Shown piece by piece: positions 7,976 to 15,239 of a stretch of DNA of 15,239 nt. This DNA is from Cellvibrionales bacterium UBA2511 (GTDB taxonomy: Bacteria > Pseudomonadota > Gammaproteobacteria > Pseudomonadales > Porticoccaceae): assembly GCA_002341315.1 (NCBI GenBank), contig DDNV01000026.1:44753-59991 (forward strand), given 5' to 3'. The notes under the pieces are model-generated. The model was not told where the DNA came from and ran no database searches. It saw only the letters and a list, made by a program, of their open reading frames with translations. A program made the translations under genes and the position numbers. The stretch's first letter is position 1. Every line of letters starts with the position of its first letter.

Positions 7976-7995
7976 ATCAATCGCTTTATTTTGAT
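7976..7995. promoter_or_regulatory. inverted repeat upstream of tetR, candidate operator
   Basis: ATCAA (7976-7980) and TTGAT (7991-7995) form a perfect 5-bp inverted repeat with a 10-base spacer, overlapping the presumed -10 region and start of transcription. A second near-palindrome, ACTTTACAAGT, lies at 8008-8018 over the presumed -35. Either could be where the TetR protein binds to repress its own operon. The half-site order is opposite to an FNR box (TTGAT-N4-ATCAA), so this is not an anaerobic FNR site. Short repeats like this can arise by chance. Confidence 0.25.
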
Positions 7996-8016
7996 GAGAT
8001 GGCTGGCACTTTACAA
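7988..8016 (-). promoter_or_regulatory. candidate sigma-70 promoter of the tetR-adaptor-pump operon
   Basis: On the minus strand TTGTAA (8016-8011) is followed after 17 bases by CAAAAT (7993-7988). Each matches the consensus hexamer at four of six positions, and transcription would begin about 25-30 bases before the tetR ATG. The surrounding 87 bases between the IS relic and tetR are distinctly AT-rich. The assignment is weak on sequence alone; position is the main support. Confidence 0.3.
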
Positions 8017-8040
8017 GTTTGTTTTCAAAGCGGGAAGCAT

Positions 8041-8175
8041 TCTGGAACACAGGTCAACGACAACTGCCAAGTAGAGCCAGCCCTGCCAGGTGCGGATGTA
8101 AGTAATATCCGTCACCCACGCGGTATCGGGTTGGTCAGCAGTAAATTCGCGGTTCAGTGTGTTGGGGGCAGCTAC
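8041..8175 (-). pseudogene. remnant of an IS3-family transposase (OrfB integrase core fragment)
   Basis: On the minus strand one frame reads 45 codons with clear resemblance to the DDE integrase core of IS3-family Orf[17 protein letters not shown], then WVTDITYI, then [14 protein letters not shown]. The Asp in VTDIT corresponds to the first catalytic acid of the DDE triad; the second Asp and the Glu are absent. The fragment has no start of its own. Its similarity begins 1 base after the ppiC stop codon and is lost after CSR, where the frame runs on into unrelated residues and a stop at 8011. No flanking terminal inverted repeats or first ORF are present. It is a dead scar showing that an insertion sequence once lay between ppiC and the efflux operon. 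Sub-group within IS3 cannot be set from so short a piece. Confidence 0.85.
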
Positions 8176-8176
8176 A

Positions 8177-8980
8177 TTACTGGATTAAACTCTTTCCTAT
8201 TTCAATCCCCTCAATATCCGCTTCATCAATTAGCCGGTGGAGGTAACGGTTGATGGCCAGGCGCTGGCGCACTTCGGCCAGGTAGGCGGCCACCTGGTCG
8301 TGTACCTGTTCGTAGGGCAGGGGTATCCCCGGGATTTTGCGGTCCACCTGTACCAGATGTACGCCGTAACGGGACTCAATGGGCTCATTGGCGAGCCCCG
8401 CTTCCAGGGCAAATACCTGCTGTTCAAATTCCGGGGTGGTCTGTCCTCGAGTAATCTGGCCCAGATTGCCGCCGGTTTCTTTGGAAGGGCAGGCGGAGAA
8501 CTGCCGTGCCAGTGTCTCAAAGTGATCCGGTGAACGCTGTAATTGTGACAGCAGTTCCCGGGCGGTTTGCCGGGCGCGCTGCAGGGCGGCCTCATCATCG
8601 GGTGCTGCGGCGAGCAGGATGTGACTGACCTGCAACAGGTCGGGACTCTGGAAACTTTCCCGGTGGCCATCGAAATAGCGGAGGCACTCCTCGTTGCTGG
8701 GGAGCTCCGCTGGTGCCTCCTGCTCCAGTAGCGCACTGAGCAGGGATTCTTCCGATAATACTTCATCCCCCTCTGCAAGCACTTCTTTTGCCTTTTGCAA
8801 CAGCAGGGTGCGGATCACCAATGCCTCCGCTGCCTTGCGAAGACCGTCTTCAGGGGATTGGGCCGGGTGATATTGCACTTCCCGGGCGATATCATCGGCT
8901 GCAATCAGGGTGCCGTTAACCCGGACTTCCGGTATGTCTGTGGTCGTGTGTGGGGCTGTAGCGTGGGAAGGGCAACTCAT
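8177..8980 (-). CDS. parvulin-type peptidylprolyl isomerase behind narI (PpiC-like)
   Basis: Predicted cis-trans prolyl isomerase and folding helper. The ATG at 8980 (267 residues) is preferred because AGGAG lies exactly 6 bases upstream; an ATG 6 bases earlier (8986) abuts that site directly. There is no signal peptide, so it should act in the cytoplasm, unlike SurA or PpiD. An N-terminal helical region (about 20-105) precedes a parvulin domain at about 117-215 with LQVSHILL, the [11 protein letters not shown] loop and [12 protein letters not shown] helical tail follows. The same gene follows narI in Pseudomonas aeruginosa (PA3871), where its role is not well defined; helping NarGHI mature is a reasonable inference. 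The 78-base gap to narI holds a strong hairpin. The C-terminus looks complete, so the IS scar just beyond the stop seems not to have truncated it. Confidence 0.88.
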   Translation of the reverse strand: MSCPSHATAPHTTTDIPEVRVNGTLIAADDIAREVQYHPAQSPEDGLRKAAEALVIRTLLLQKAKEVLAEGDEVLSEESLLSALLEQEAPAELPSNEECLRYFDGHRESFQSPDLLQVSHILLAAAPDDEAALQRARQTARELLSQLQRSPDHFETLARQFSACPSKETGGNLGQITRGQTTPEFEQQVFALEAGLANEPIESRYGVHLVQVDRKIPGIPLPYEQVHDQVAAYLAEVRQRLAINRYLHRLIDEADIEGIEIGKSLIQ

Positions 8981-8986
8981 GTCCAT

Positions 8987-8991
8987 CTCCT
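8987..8991 (-). promoter_or_regulatory. ribosome binding site deciding the ppiC-like start
   Basis: AGGAG on the minus strand directly before an ATG at 8986 and 6 bases before a second in-frame ATG at 8980. Normal spacing favours the second ATG. Confidence 0.6.
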
Positions 8992-9003
8992 AATGATATG
9001 TTG

Positions 9004-9046
9004 GGGCAAACGCATTGCCCGGTGGCCGGCTGGGCCGGACACCGGG
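9004..9046 (-). promoter_or_regulatory. strong hairpin with an overlapping alternative stem between narI and ppiC
   Basis: Bases 9018-9030 and 9034-9046 form a 13-position stem with 12 Watson-Crick pairs and a 3-base loop, nearly all G-C. It starts 12 bases after the narI stop in the direction of transcription. A second perfect 6-bp stem (9004-9009 with 9015-9020, 5-base loop) shares bases 9018-9020 with the first, so only one of the two can be fully paired. No T run follows, so this is not a classical intrinsic terminator. An mRNA-stabilising or attenuating element that lowers ppiC relative to narGHJI is the likely role. Confidence 0.6.
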
Positions 9047-9058
9047 GTAACGCAGTGA

Positions 9059-9748
9059 TCAGGCTCTCTTCCTGCGCACGATCTGGTAGTTCCTGAGCAG
9101 GTATTTCACCGGGGCCGCCAGTCCACTGATGATGTGTACCAGGCGGGTGAAGGGGAAGATCAGAAACAGGGTCATGCCCAGGAACACGTGCACCTTGTAC
9201 ACCAGCGACACCGGGGCAATGGATGCCGCCGCCTCCATGGGTTGCAGCAGTACCAGTGACTGGGCCCAGTTGGCCAGCATCACCATTACCGAGCCGTCCA
9301 GGTGCTGGCTCGACGCATAGATGGTGCTGAGCCCCAGGATTAGCTGGATATACAGTAATACCAGCACCAGCAGGTCGGAGAAGCTGCTGCTCGCCCGCAC
9401 TCGAGGGTCGGTGAAACGGCGTACGATCAGCATGGTCAGGCCGATGAAGCAGAGCGCACCAAACAGCCCGCCCGACACCATGGCCAGCAATTGTTTGTTC
9501 GGTGTGGAAATCACATGGTGGTAGATGAATTCCGGTGTCAGCAGTCCCACCAGATGACCGGCCAGCACAAACAGGATGCCGACATGAAAGGCATTGCTGG
9601 CCAGCCGCATGCCGCGGGTGCGCAGGATTTGGCTGGAGCCCGCTTTCCAGGAGTACTGTTCGCGGTCGTAGCGGGCCCAGCAACCGACCACGCAGACCAG
9701 CAGTGCCAGATAGGGGTAGACCCCAAAAAGAATCGTGTTGATATCCAT
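9059..9748 (-). CDS. narI: respiratory nitrate reductase gamma subunit (cytochrome b)
   Basis: Membrane anchor of nitrate reductase A. It oxidises quinol at the periplasmic side and passes electrons through two b haems to NarH. The protein has 229 residues and five membrane helices, close to the 225 of E. coli NarI. The four haem-ligating histidines are present at the E. coli positions or within one residue: H55 and H65 in helix 2 (FHVGILFVLAGH) and H187 and H205 in helix 5 (HVFLGM, RLVHIISG). The start at 9748 has GAGGAA 7 bases upstream, built over the narJ stop codon, and the gap to narJ is 10 bases. The C-terminus is basic (RRKRA) and cytoplasmic. It is the last gene of the core narGHJI operon, before the ppiC-like gene. 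No anomalies seen. Confidence 0.97.
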   Translation of the reverse strand: MDINTILFGVYPYLALLVCVVGCWARYDREQYSWKAGSSQILRTRGMRLASNAFHVGILFVLAGHLVGLLTPEFIYHHVISTPNKQLLAMVSGGLFGALCFIGLTMLIVRRFTDPRVRASSSFSDLLVLVLLYIQLILGLSTIYASSQHLDGSVMVMLANWAQSLVLLQPMEAAASIAPVSLVYKVHVFLGMTLFLIFPFTRLVHIISGLAAPVKYLLRNYQIVRRKRA

Positions 9749-9758
9749 GATAGTTTCC

Positions 9759-10454
9759 TCAGTTTGCCCAGCGAATGGCTACGCTGTCGTTAGGGGATCG
9801 TTGTGGGGGTTGCGGCGTATTGGAGGGGCAGCTATCCCCGCCCCCAGCACCAAAGGTGACCGCTTCTTCCTCCCAGATTTTGTCCAGTGCCTCGGGGGTA
9901 TCGTCTCTCTGCTCACTGGCAGTTTTGGCGCGCAGTTCCTCGACGTTTATTGGAACGCCGCTGATCATCAGCAAGCTGTCAAAGAGTGTGTCGTAGGGTG
10001 AACCGCGCTCCTTGAGACGTGCGCTCAGCAGGCCGAGGATATGGGCTACATCCGCCAGTCCCTCGCGGGCCTCCATATCCGGGCGGTGGGCCAGGAATTC
10101 CAGATAGAGGGGAATGAAATCCGGCAATTCCCGCACGTCAATGTGGAAGCCCTGGCTGCGGTAAACAGCCAGCAGATCCACCATGGCCTGGCCGCGGTCA
10201 CGGGATTCACCGTGCACGTGTTCGAACAGCAGCAGTGACAGGGCGCGACCCCGGTCAAACAAACCGGTATAGCATTCCTGAGCATCCATCAGGTCGCCGT
10301 CATAAATCTGATGCAGCAGGGCCGTGAGCCGCTGGCGCATGTCAGGAGAAATCTCCCGCGCGTCCAGAATCACAGATTCCAGTTCAGCCACAAGCGGTTG
10401 CAGTTTGGCGCTGGGATAATCCATCAGTCGGGAGATGATTTTGAGAATATCCAT
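9759..10454 (-). CDS. narJ: nitrate reductase delta chain, molybdenum cofactor assembly chaperone
   Basis: System-specific chaperone that binds apo-NarGH in the cytoplasm, allows insertion of the molybdenum cofactor and a Fe-S cluster into NarG, and is not part of the final enzyme. It has 231 residues (E. coli NarJ has 236). The family core is plain: ECYTGLFDRGRALSLLLFEH and HGESRDRGQAMVDLL in the first half, RELPDFIPLYLEFLA in the middle, and the acidic DDTPEALDKIWEEE near the end. The last 40 or so residues, rich in Pro, Ser and Gly, are divergent, as usual. The ATG at 10454 lies 3 bases beyond the narH stop and has a GGAGG-type site overlapping the end of narH, so translation is coupled. 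Identification is secure. Confidence 0.96.
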   Translation of the reverse strand: MDILKIISRLMDYPSAKLQPLVAELESVILDAREISPDMRQRLTALLHQIYDGDLMDAQECYTGLFDRGRALSLLLFEHVHGESRDRGQAMVDLLAVYRSQGFHIDVRELPDFIPLYLEFLAHRPDMEAREGLADVAHILGLLSARLKERGSPYDTLFDSLLMISGVPINVEELRAKTASEQRDDTPEALDKIWEEEAVTFGAGGGDSCPSNTPQPPQRSPNDSVAIRWAN

Positions 10455-10457
10455 GTT

Positions 10458-11999
10458 CTACTCCTCCCACATCTGGACGGTCTGGATCACATCCCGCCGG
10501 GTGGTTTTTTTGGTGCCGAACAGGTTGATATCCGACTCGCCGGTGGAGCAGCCGTTGCCGAATGAGAAGCCGCAGCCGCCGCGCTCGGCGAAGGCCTCGG
10601 ACATGGCTTCCTCCCGGTGGGCGGTGGGAATCACGTAACGGTCCTCGTAGTTGGCGATGGCCAGGTAGCGGTACATGTCCTCCACCTGCAGGGTGGTGAG
10701 CCCCACCTCCTCGAGAATCTGCTGGTCGTCAAAGCCCTCAACAATCTGGGCGCGCTTGTAGGCACGCATTGCCAGCAGGCGTTTCAGCGCCAGCAGCACC
10801 GGTGCCTCGTCACCGGCAGTGAGCAGGTTGGCCAGGTACTTGACCGGAATGCGCAGGGAATCCACATCGGGAATGATGCCGTTCATACCAACGTGTCCGG
10901 CATCCACTGCAGACTGGATCGGCGACAGCGGCGGCACGTACCAGACCATCGGCAGGGTGCGGTATTCCGGGTGCAGCGGCAGGGCCAGCTGCCAGTCGAC
11001 GGCCAGTTTGTAGACCGGCGACTGTTGGGCCGCTTCGATCACGGAGTCCGGCACACCATCTTTTCTAGCCTGTGCAATCACTGCCGGGTCGTGGGGATCA
11101 AGGAAGATTTCCAGCTGTTTTTTGTACAGGTCCTGCTCGGACTCGGTGCTGGCCACTTCGTGGATGCGGTCGGCGTCATAGAGCAGTACGCCCAGGTAGC
11201 GGATGCGGCCCACGCAGGTTTCCGAACAGATCGTGGGCTGGCCCGCTTCAATACGCGGGTAGCAGAAGATGCATTTCTCTGACTTGCCGGATTTCCAGTT
11301 GAAGTAGATCTTCTTGTAGGGGCATCCGGACACGCACATGCGCCAGCCGCGGCACTTCTCCTGGTCGATCAGAACAATACCGTCTTCCTCGCGCTTGTAG
11401 ATGGCGCCGGAGGGACAGGCCGCTGCACAGGTCGGGTTCAGGCAGTGCTCGCACAGCCGTGGCAAGTACATCATGAAGGTGTTCTCGAACTCGCCGTAGA
11501 TGTCCTTCTGGATGTTGTCGAAATTTCGATCGACACTGCGCTTCTTGAACTCGGTGCCGAGAATTTCCTCCCAGTTCGGGCCCCACTCGATTTTCTCCAT
11601 GCGCTTGCCGGACACCAGTGAGCGCGGCCGCGCCGTGGGCTGGTGTTTGCCCAGCGGTGCAGTGTGCAGGTGCTGATAGTCGAAATCGAATGGCTCGTAG
11701 TAGTCGTCGATTTCCGGCAGGTCGGGGTTGGCGAAGATATTCGCCAGCACCCGGAACTTGCCGCCGATTTTCGGGTTGATGGAGCCGTCGCGGTTACGTA
11801 CCCAGCCGCCGTTCCATTTGTCCTGGTTCTCCCACTCTTTGGGATAGCCGATGCCGGGCTTGGTCTCGACGTTGTTGAACCAGGCGTATTCCATGCCTTC
11901 GCGGGAGGTCCAGACATTTTTACAGGTGATGGAACAGGTGTGACAGCCAATACACTTGTCCAGGTTCAGCACCATCCCTACTTGTGAGCGTATTTTCAT
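10458..11999 (-). CDS. narH: respiratory nitrate reductase beta subunit (Fe-S electron transfer)
   Basis: Cytoplasmic-face iron-sulfur subunit that carries electrons from NarI haems to NarG through four clusters. At 513 residues it is practically the length of E. coli NarH (512). The first Cys group is C16, C19, C22, C26 (CIGCHTCSITC). The next groups follow as CEHCLNPTCAAACPSG, then CRGWRMCVSGCPYKK, then CIFCYPR and CSETCVGR. The Trp in CRGW replaces the expected Cys, which marks the cluster that is 3Fe-4S rather than 4Fe-4S, as in the E. coli enzyme. The start at 11999 is supported by AAGGAGG 8 bases upstream, which overlaps the narG stop. The gap to narG is 12 bases. No truncation or frameshift seen. 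Confidence 0.98.
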   Translation of the reverse strand: MKIRSQVGMVLNLDKCIGCHTCSITCKNVWTSREGMEYAWFNNVETKPGIGYPKEWENQDKWNGGWVRNRDGSINPKIGGKFRVLANIFANPDLPEIDDYYEPFDFDYQHLHTAPLGKHQPTARPRSLVSGKRMEKIEWGPNWEEILGTEFKKRSVDRNFDNIQKDIYGEFENTFMMYLPRLCEHCLNPTCAAACPSGAIYKREEDGIVLIDQEKCRGWRMCVSGCPYKKIYFNWKSGKSEKCIFCYPRIEAGQPTICSETCVGRIRYLGVLLYDADRIHEVASTESEQDLYKKQLEIFLDPHDPAVIAQARKDGVPDSVIEAAQQSPVYKLAVDWQLALPLHPEYRTLPMVWYVPPLSPIQSAVDAGHVGMNGIIPDVDSLRIPVKYLANLLTAGDEAPVLLALKRLLAMRAYKRAQIVEGFDDQQILEEVGLTTLQVEDMYRYLAIANYEDRYVIPTAHREEAMSEAFAERGGCGFSFGNGCSTGESDINLFGTKKTTRRDVIQTVQMWEE

Positions 12000-12011
12000 T
12001 GTGATGCCTCC

Positions 12012-15000
12012 TTAAACGTCCTGGGGAAGTGGTTGCGGCAGGTCATCGGTATTTGAGCCCTCCAGCCAATCCACCTTGTGCATTTTGCGCACCACCACGA
12101 ACTCATCGCGATTACAGCCGACGGTACCGTAGTAGTTGAAGCCATAGGACTGTTGTGCGTAGCCACCGATCATATGCGTCGGCTTCATGACTATCCGGGT
12201 TACCGAGTTGTGGTGACCACCCCGGGTCCCGGTCATTTCCGAGCCGGGGGTATTCACGATGCGTTCCTGGGCGTGGTACATCATCACCATGCCCTCGTTG
12301 ACCCGCTGGCTGACCACTACCCGGCAGGCGATAGCGCCGTTGACGTTGAATACTTCCACCCAGTCGTTGTCCTCGATCCCGGCCTTTTGCGCATCCACTT
12401 CGCTCATCCAGATAATCGGCCCGCCCCGGGACAGGGTGAGCATCAGCAGGTTGTCGGAGTAGGTGCTGTGGATGCCCCATTTCTGGTGGGGTGTGATCCA
12501 GTTCAGCACAATCTCGGTATGGCCGTTGGGTTGCTTGCCCTTCACCAGGTCGATGGACTTGGTACAGATTGGCGGCCGGTAGGACACCATTTGCTCGCCA
12601 AAGGCCTGCATCCACCGATGATCCTGGTAGAACTGCTGGCGGCCGGTGATAGTGCGCCAGGGAATCAGCTCATGGACGTTGGTGTACCCGGCGTTGTAGC
12701 TGACGTGTTCATCCTCCAGCCCTGACCAGGTGGGTGAGGAGATGATCTTGCGCGGCTGTGCCTGGATGTCGCGGAAGCGGATTTTTTCCTCGTGCTTCGG
12801 CTCTGCCAGGTGCTTGTGGTCGCGGCCCGTGAGCTTGCCGAGCGCATCCCAGGCCTTAACCGCCACATTGCCGTTGGTCTCTGGAGCCAGACTGAGCACC
12901 ATTTCAGCGGCGTCGATGGCAGTATCAATGCGCGGTTGTCCCTGACTGATACCCTCTTCGGTAACGGTGTAATTCAGTTTGCGCAGCAGTTCCACTTCTT
13001 CATCGGTGTTCCAGCCGATGCCCTTGCCACCGTTGCCGAGTTTTTCCAGCAGCGGCCCCAGGGAGGTGAACTTCTTGTAGGTGTTGGGGTAGTCCCGCTC
13101 CACCGCCACGATGTTCGGTGCAGTTTTGCCGGGAGTCAGTTCGCACTCGCCTTTCTTCCAGTCCTGTACCTCAAACGGTTGCGACAACTCTCCGGGCGTG
13201 TCGTGGAGGGTGGGCACGGTGACGATATCGGTTTCCACCCCGAGGTTGTCGTTCAGGGCGGCGATCTCGGAGAACTTTTTGGCAATGCCCTTGTAGATAT
13301 CCCAGTCGGAACGAGCTTCCCAGGCGGGATCGGCGGCCTTGGACAGTGGGTGGATAAAGGGGTGCATATCCGAGGTGTTGAGGTCGTCCTTCTCATACCA
13401 GGTGGCGGTGGGCAACACGATATCCGAGTACAGGGCAGTGGAGGACATGCGGAAGTCGAGGGTAACCACCAGATCCAATTTCCCTTCGGGTCCTTGTTCC
13501 TCAAAGTCCACTTCCTTGGGAATTAAGTCACTGCCGCGGGCGAAGTTGTCTTCGTTCATGACACCGTTGTTGGTGCCCAGCAGATACTTGAGCATGTACT
13601 CGTGGCCCTTGCCGGAGGAACCGAGCAGGTTGGAGCGCCAGATAAACATATTGCGCGGGAAGTTGGCCGGGTTGTCCGGTTGTTCAGAGGCAAATTTCAG
13701 CTGTCCGGATTTCAGTTGCTGGACGACATAATCTTTCGGGTCCATACCGGCTTCAGCCGCTTCGCGGGCAACCTGTAGCGGGTTGCGGTTGAGTTGCGGT
13801 GCGGAGGGGAGCCAGCCCATGCGTTCGGCCTTGATGTTGTAGTCGAGCATGTGCTCCGGCCACTCGGATTTGTCCGCCAGCGGTGACAACACCTCGTGGA
13901 CACTGACTTTCTCATGGCGCCACTGGGAGCTGTGGTTGTAAAAGAAACTGGTGCCGTTCATCTGGCGCGGCGGACGGCTCCAGTCCAGACCAAAGGCCAA
14001 TGGCAGCCAACCGGTCTGCGGGCGCAGTTTTTCCTGGCCCACGTAATGGGCCCAGCCACCACCGCTCTGGCCGACACAGCCGCACATGATGAGCATATTG
14101 ATCAGCGCGCGGTAGCTCATATCCATGTGATACCAGTGGTTCATGCCAGCACCGACGATGATCATGGATTTGCCGCTGGTTTTGTTGGCGTTATCGGCAA
14201 ACTCCCTGGCCACCTGAATAACGCGATCCCGGGGTACGCCGGTGATTTTCTCTTGCCAGGCCGGGGTGAAGGGGATGTCGTCGTCGTAACTGGCGGCGAC
14301 GTTGCCACCGCCGAGGCCGCGGTCGATGCCGTAGTTGGCCATGGTCAGATCATAGACGGTGGCGACTCTGGCGGTGGAACCGTCACCCAGTTGAATCTCA
14401 CGCACCGGCACCAGTCGAGGCAGAACATCGTCGTGCTCGCAGTAGTTCCAGTGCTCGTTGCGTTCATCTGCGGCAAAGTGCGGGAAGGCCACAGCTACGG
14501 TGTTGTCACCAATCAGCGAGAGCTGCAGTTTGACGTCATTGCCATTCTTGCCCTCACGTGGCTCGATATTCCATTTGCCCTTTCCTTGTTCCGCTGAGGG
14601 CTCCCCCCAGCGGTAGCCGATGGAGCCCAGCGGTGATACCAGCTCGCCACTGGGTTCATCCAGGGCGATGGTTTTCCAGTCCGGGTTGTTGTCCTGGCCG
14701 AGTTTGCCGTCCAGGTCGGAAGCTCGCAGGAAGCGGGTAGGACAGAAATGGCCGTCTTTCTCTTCCAGCAGCACCAGCATCGGCATGTCGGAATAGCGGC
14801 GCACGTACTCGGTGAAGTACTCACTGGGTTTTTCCAGGTGAAACTCTTTGAGAATCACGTGACCAAAGGCCATACCGAGGGCCGCATCGGTACCCTGTTT
14901 AGGGCTCAGCCAGATATCGGTCAGCTTCGCCACTTCAGCGTAGTCCGGCGTGATGGCGACGGTTTTGGCACCTTTGTAACGCACTTCGGTAAGGAAGTGA

Positions 15001-15239
15001 GCATCGGGGGTGCGGGTCTGGGGCACGTTGGAACCCCAGGCGATGATGTAGTTGGAGTTGTACCAGTCGGCGGACTCCGGCACGTCGGTCTGCTCACCCC
15101 AGGTCATTGGCGAGGCGGGCGGCAAGTCACAGTACCAGTCGTAGAAGCTCAGGCAGACTCCGCCGATTAGCGACAGGTAACGGGCGCCAGCGGCGTAGGA
15201 TACCATCGACATGGCGGGAATCGGCGAGAAGCCGATGAT
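12012..15239 (-). CDS. narG: respiratory nitrate reductase alpha subunit (molybdopterin catalytic subunit), N-terminus outside the window
   Basis: Catalytic subunit that reduces nitrate to nitrite at a bis-molybdopterin guanine dinucleotide centre on the cytoplasmic side of the membrane. The frame stays open to the last base (1075 residues visible). Full-length NarG is about 1250, so roughly 170-190 N-terminal residues, including the His/Cys motif of the FS0 cluster and any export-like leader, lie beyond the edge. The visible part begins IIGFSPIPAMSMVSYAAG and soon reaches FYDWYCDLPPASP, the segment that carries the Asp ligand to molybdenum in NarG. Further hallmarks are WGEQTDVPESADWYNSNY, GGWAHYVGQEKLRPQTGW, LPTATWYEKDDLNTSD and RGGHHNSVT near the C-terminus. 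It is the first gene of the operon visible here; the promoter and any narK genes would lie to the right of the window. The apparent Met at 15212 is internal. Intact as far as can be seen. Confidence 0.98.
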   Translation of the reverse strand: MIGFSPIPAMSMVSYAAGARYLSLIGGVCLSFYDWYCDLPPASPMTWGEQTDVPESADWYNSNYIIAWGSNVPQTRTPDAHFLTEVRYKGAKTVAITPDYAEVAKLTDIWLSPKQGTDAALGMAFGHVILKEFHLEKPSEYFTEYVRRYSDMPMLVLLEEKDGHFCPTRFLRASDLDGKLGQDNNPDWKTIALDEPSGELVSPLGSIGYRWGEPSAEQGKGKWNIEPREGKNGNDVKLQLSLIGDNTVAVAFPHFAADERNEHWNYCEHDDVLPRLVPVREIQLGDGSTARVATVYDLTMANYGIDRGLGGGNVAASYDDDIPFTPAWQEKITGVPRDRVIQVAREFADNANKTSGKSMIIVGAGMNHWYHMDMSYRALINMLIMCGCVGQSGGGWAHYVGQEKLRPQTGWLPLAFGLDWSRPPRQMNGTSFFYNHSSQWRHEKVSVHEVLSPLADKSEWPEHMLDYNIKAERMGWLPSAPQLNRNPLQVAREAAEAGMDPKDYVVQQLKSGQLKFASEQPDNPANFPRNMFIWRSNLLGSSGKGHEYMLKYLLGTNNGVMNEDNFARGSDLIPKEVDFEEQGPEGKLDLVVTLDFRMSSTALYSDIVLPTATWYEKDDLNTSDMHPFIHPLSKAADPAWEARSDWDIYKGIAKKFSEIAALNDNLGVETDIVTVPTLHDTPGELSQPFEVQDWKKGECELTPGKTAPNIVAVERDYPNTYKKFTSLGPLLEKLGNGGKGIGWNTDEEVELLRKLNYTVTEEGISQGQPRIDTAIDAAEMVLSLAPETNGNVAVKAWDALGKLTGRDHKHLAEPKHEEKIRFRDIQAQPRKIISSPTWSGLEDEHVSYNAGYTNVHELIPWRTITGRQQFYQDHRWMQAFGEQMVSYRPPICTKSIDLVKGKQPNGHTEIVLNWITPHQKWGIHSTYSDNLLMLTLSRGGPIIWMSEVDAQKAGIEDNDWVEVFNVNGAIACRVVVSQRVNEGMVMMYHAQERIVNTPGSEMTGTRGGHHNSVTRIVMKPTHMIGGYAQQSYGFNYYGTVGCNRDEFVVVRKMHKVDWLEGSNTDDLPQPLPQDV

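Noticed and set aside
7976..7995. FNR/Nnr-type binding site upstream of tetR
   Set aside because: The half-sites occur as ATCAA then TTGAT with a 10-base spacer, the reverse of the TTGAT-N4-ATCAA box, so an FNR-family site is not supported.
7855..8253. A 132-codon + strand frame spanning the tetR start, the intergenic region and the ppiC end
   Set aside because: It crosses two real gene ends and the minus-strand IS3 relic, and its translation resembles nothing; the minus-strand reading explains the sequence better.
10617..14597. Several + strand open frames of 130-244 codons opposite narH and narG
   Set aside because: Low-complexity His/Val/Gly-rich translations typical of the reverse frame of conserved genes; narG and narH are continuous and strongly conserved on the other strand.

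Overview
The window reads as the chromosome of a denitrifying or nitrate-respiring gammaproteobacterium of the Pseudomonas/Marinobacter kind. The basis is close E. coli/Pseudomonas-type NarG, NarH, NarJ and NarI proteins, a PpiC-like gene directly behind narI, a MoaA and NnrS pair, and roughly 58-60% G+C in the coding DNA I sampled. Genus cannot be fixed from the sequence alone.

Layout. On the + strand at the left are the 3' part of moaA (molybdopterin synthesis, cut by the window edge) and, 11 bases later, nnrS (membrane protein of the nitric-oxide/denitrification response). Everything else is on the - strand, read from right to left. First comes the membrane-bound respiratory nitrate reductase operon narG (cut by the right edge), narH, narJ, narI and then a cytoplasmic parvulin-type isomerase (ppiC-like). 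The gaps are 12, 3, 10 and 78 bases. Next is a short intergenic region holding a 45-codon relic of an IS3-family transposase that starts just after the ppiC stop codon. Then follows a compact efflux operon: a TetR regulator, a membrane-fusion protein overlapping it by 17 bases, and an RND pump. A small, AT-richer periplasmic c-type cytochrome lies 50 bases behind the pump and converges on nnrS.

How it fits together. NarGHI is the quinol:nitrate oxidoreductase. NarJ loads the molybdenum cofactor into NarG, the PpiC-like protein probably helps fold the complex, and MoaA makes the first pterin precursor of the cofactor. NnrS, and possibly the cytochrome c'-like protein, concern reactive nitrogen species produced by nitrate respiration. 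The TetR/MFP/RND block is functionally foreign to this set. It sits where Pseudomonas aeruginosa has ppiC followed directly by moaA1, and moaA here points the other way. Together with the IS relic this suggests that a rearrangement put the efflux block into the nitrate-respiration locus.

No tRNA, rRNA, CRISPR array or complete mobile element is visible. No stretch over 300 bases lacks a gene. I see no clearly new multi-gene system. The best candidates for a second look are the cytochrome behind the RND pump, the IS scar with its synteny break, and the strong hairpin between narI and ppiC.
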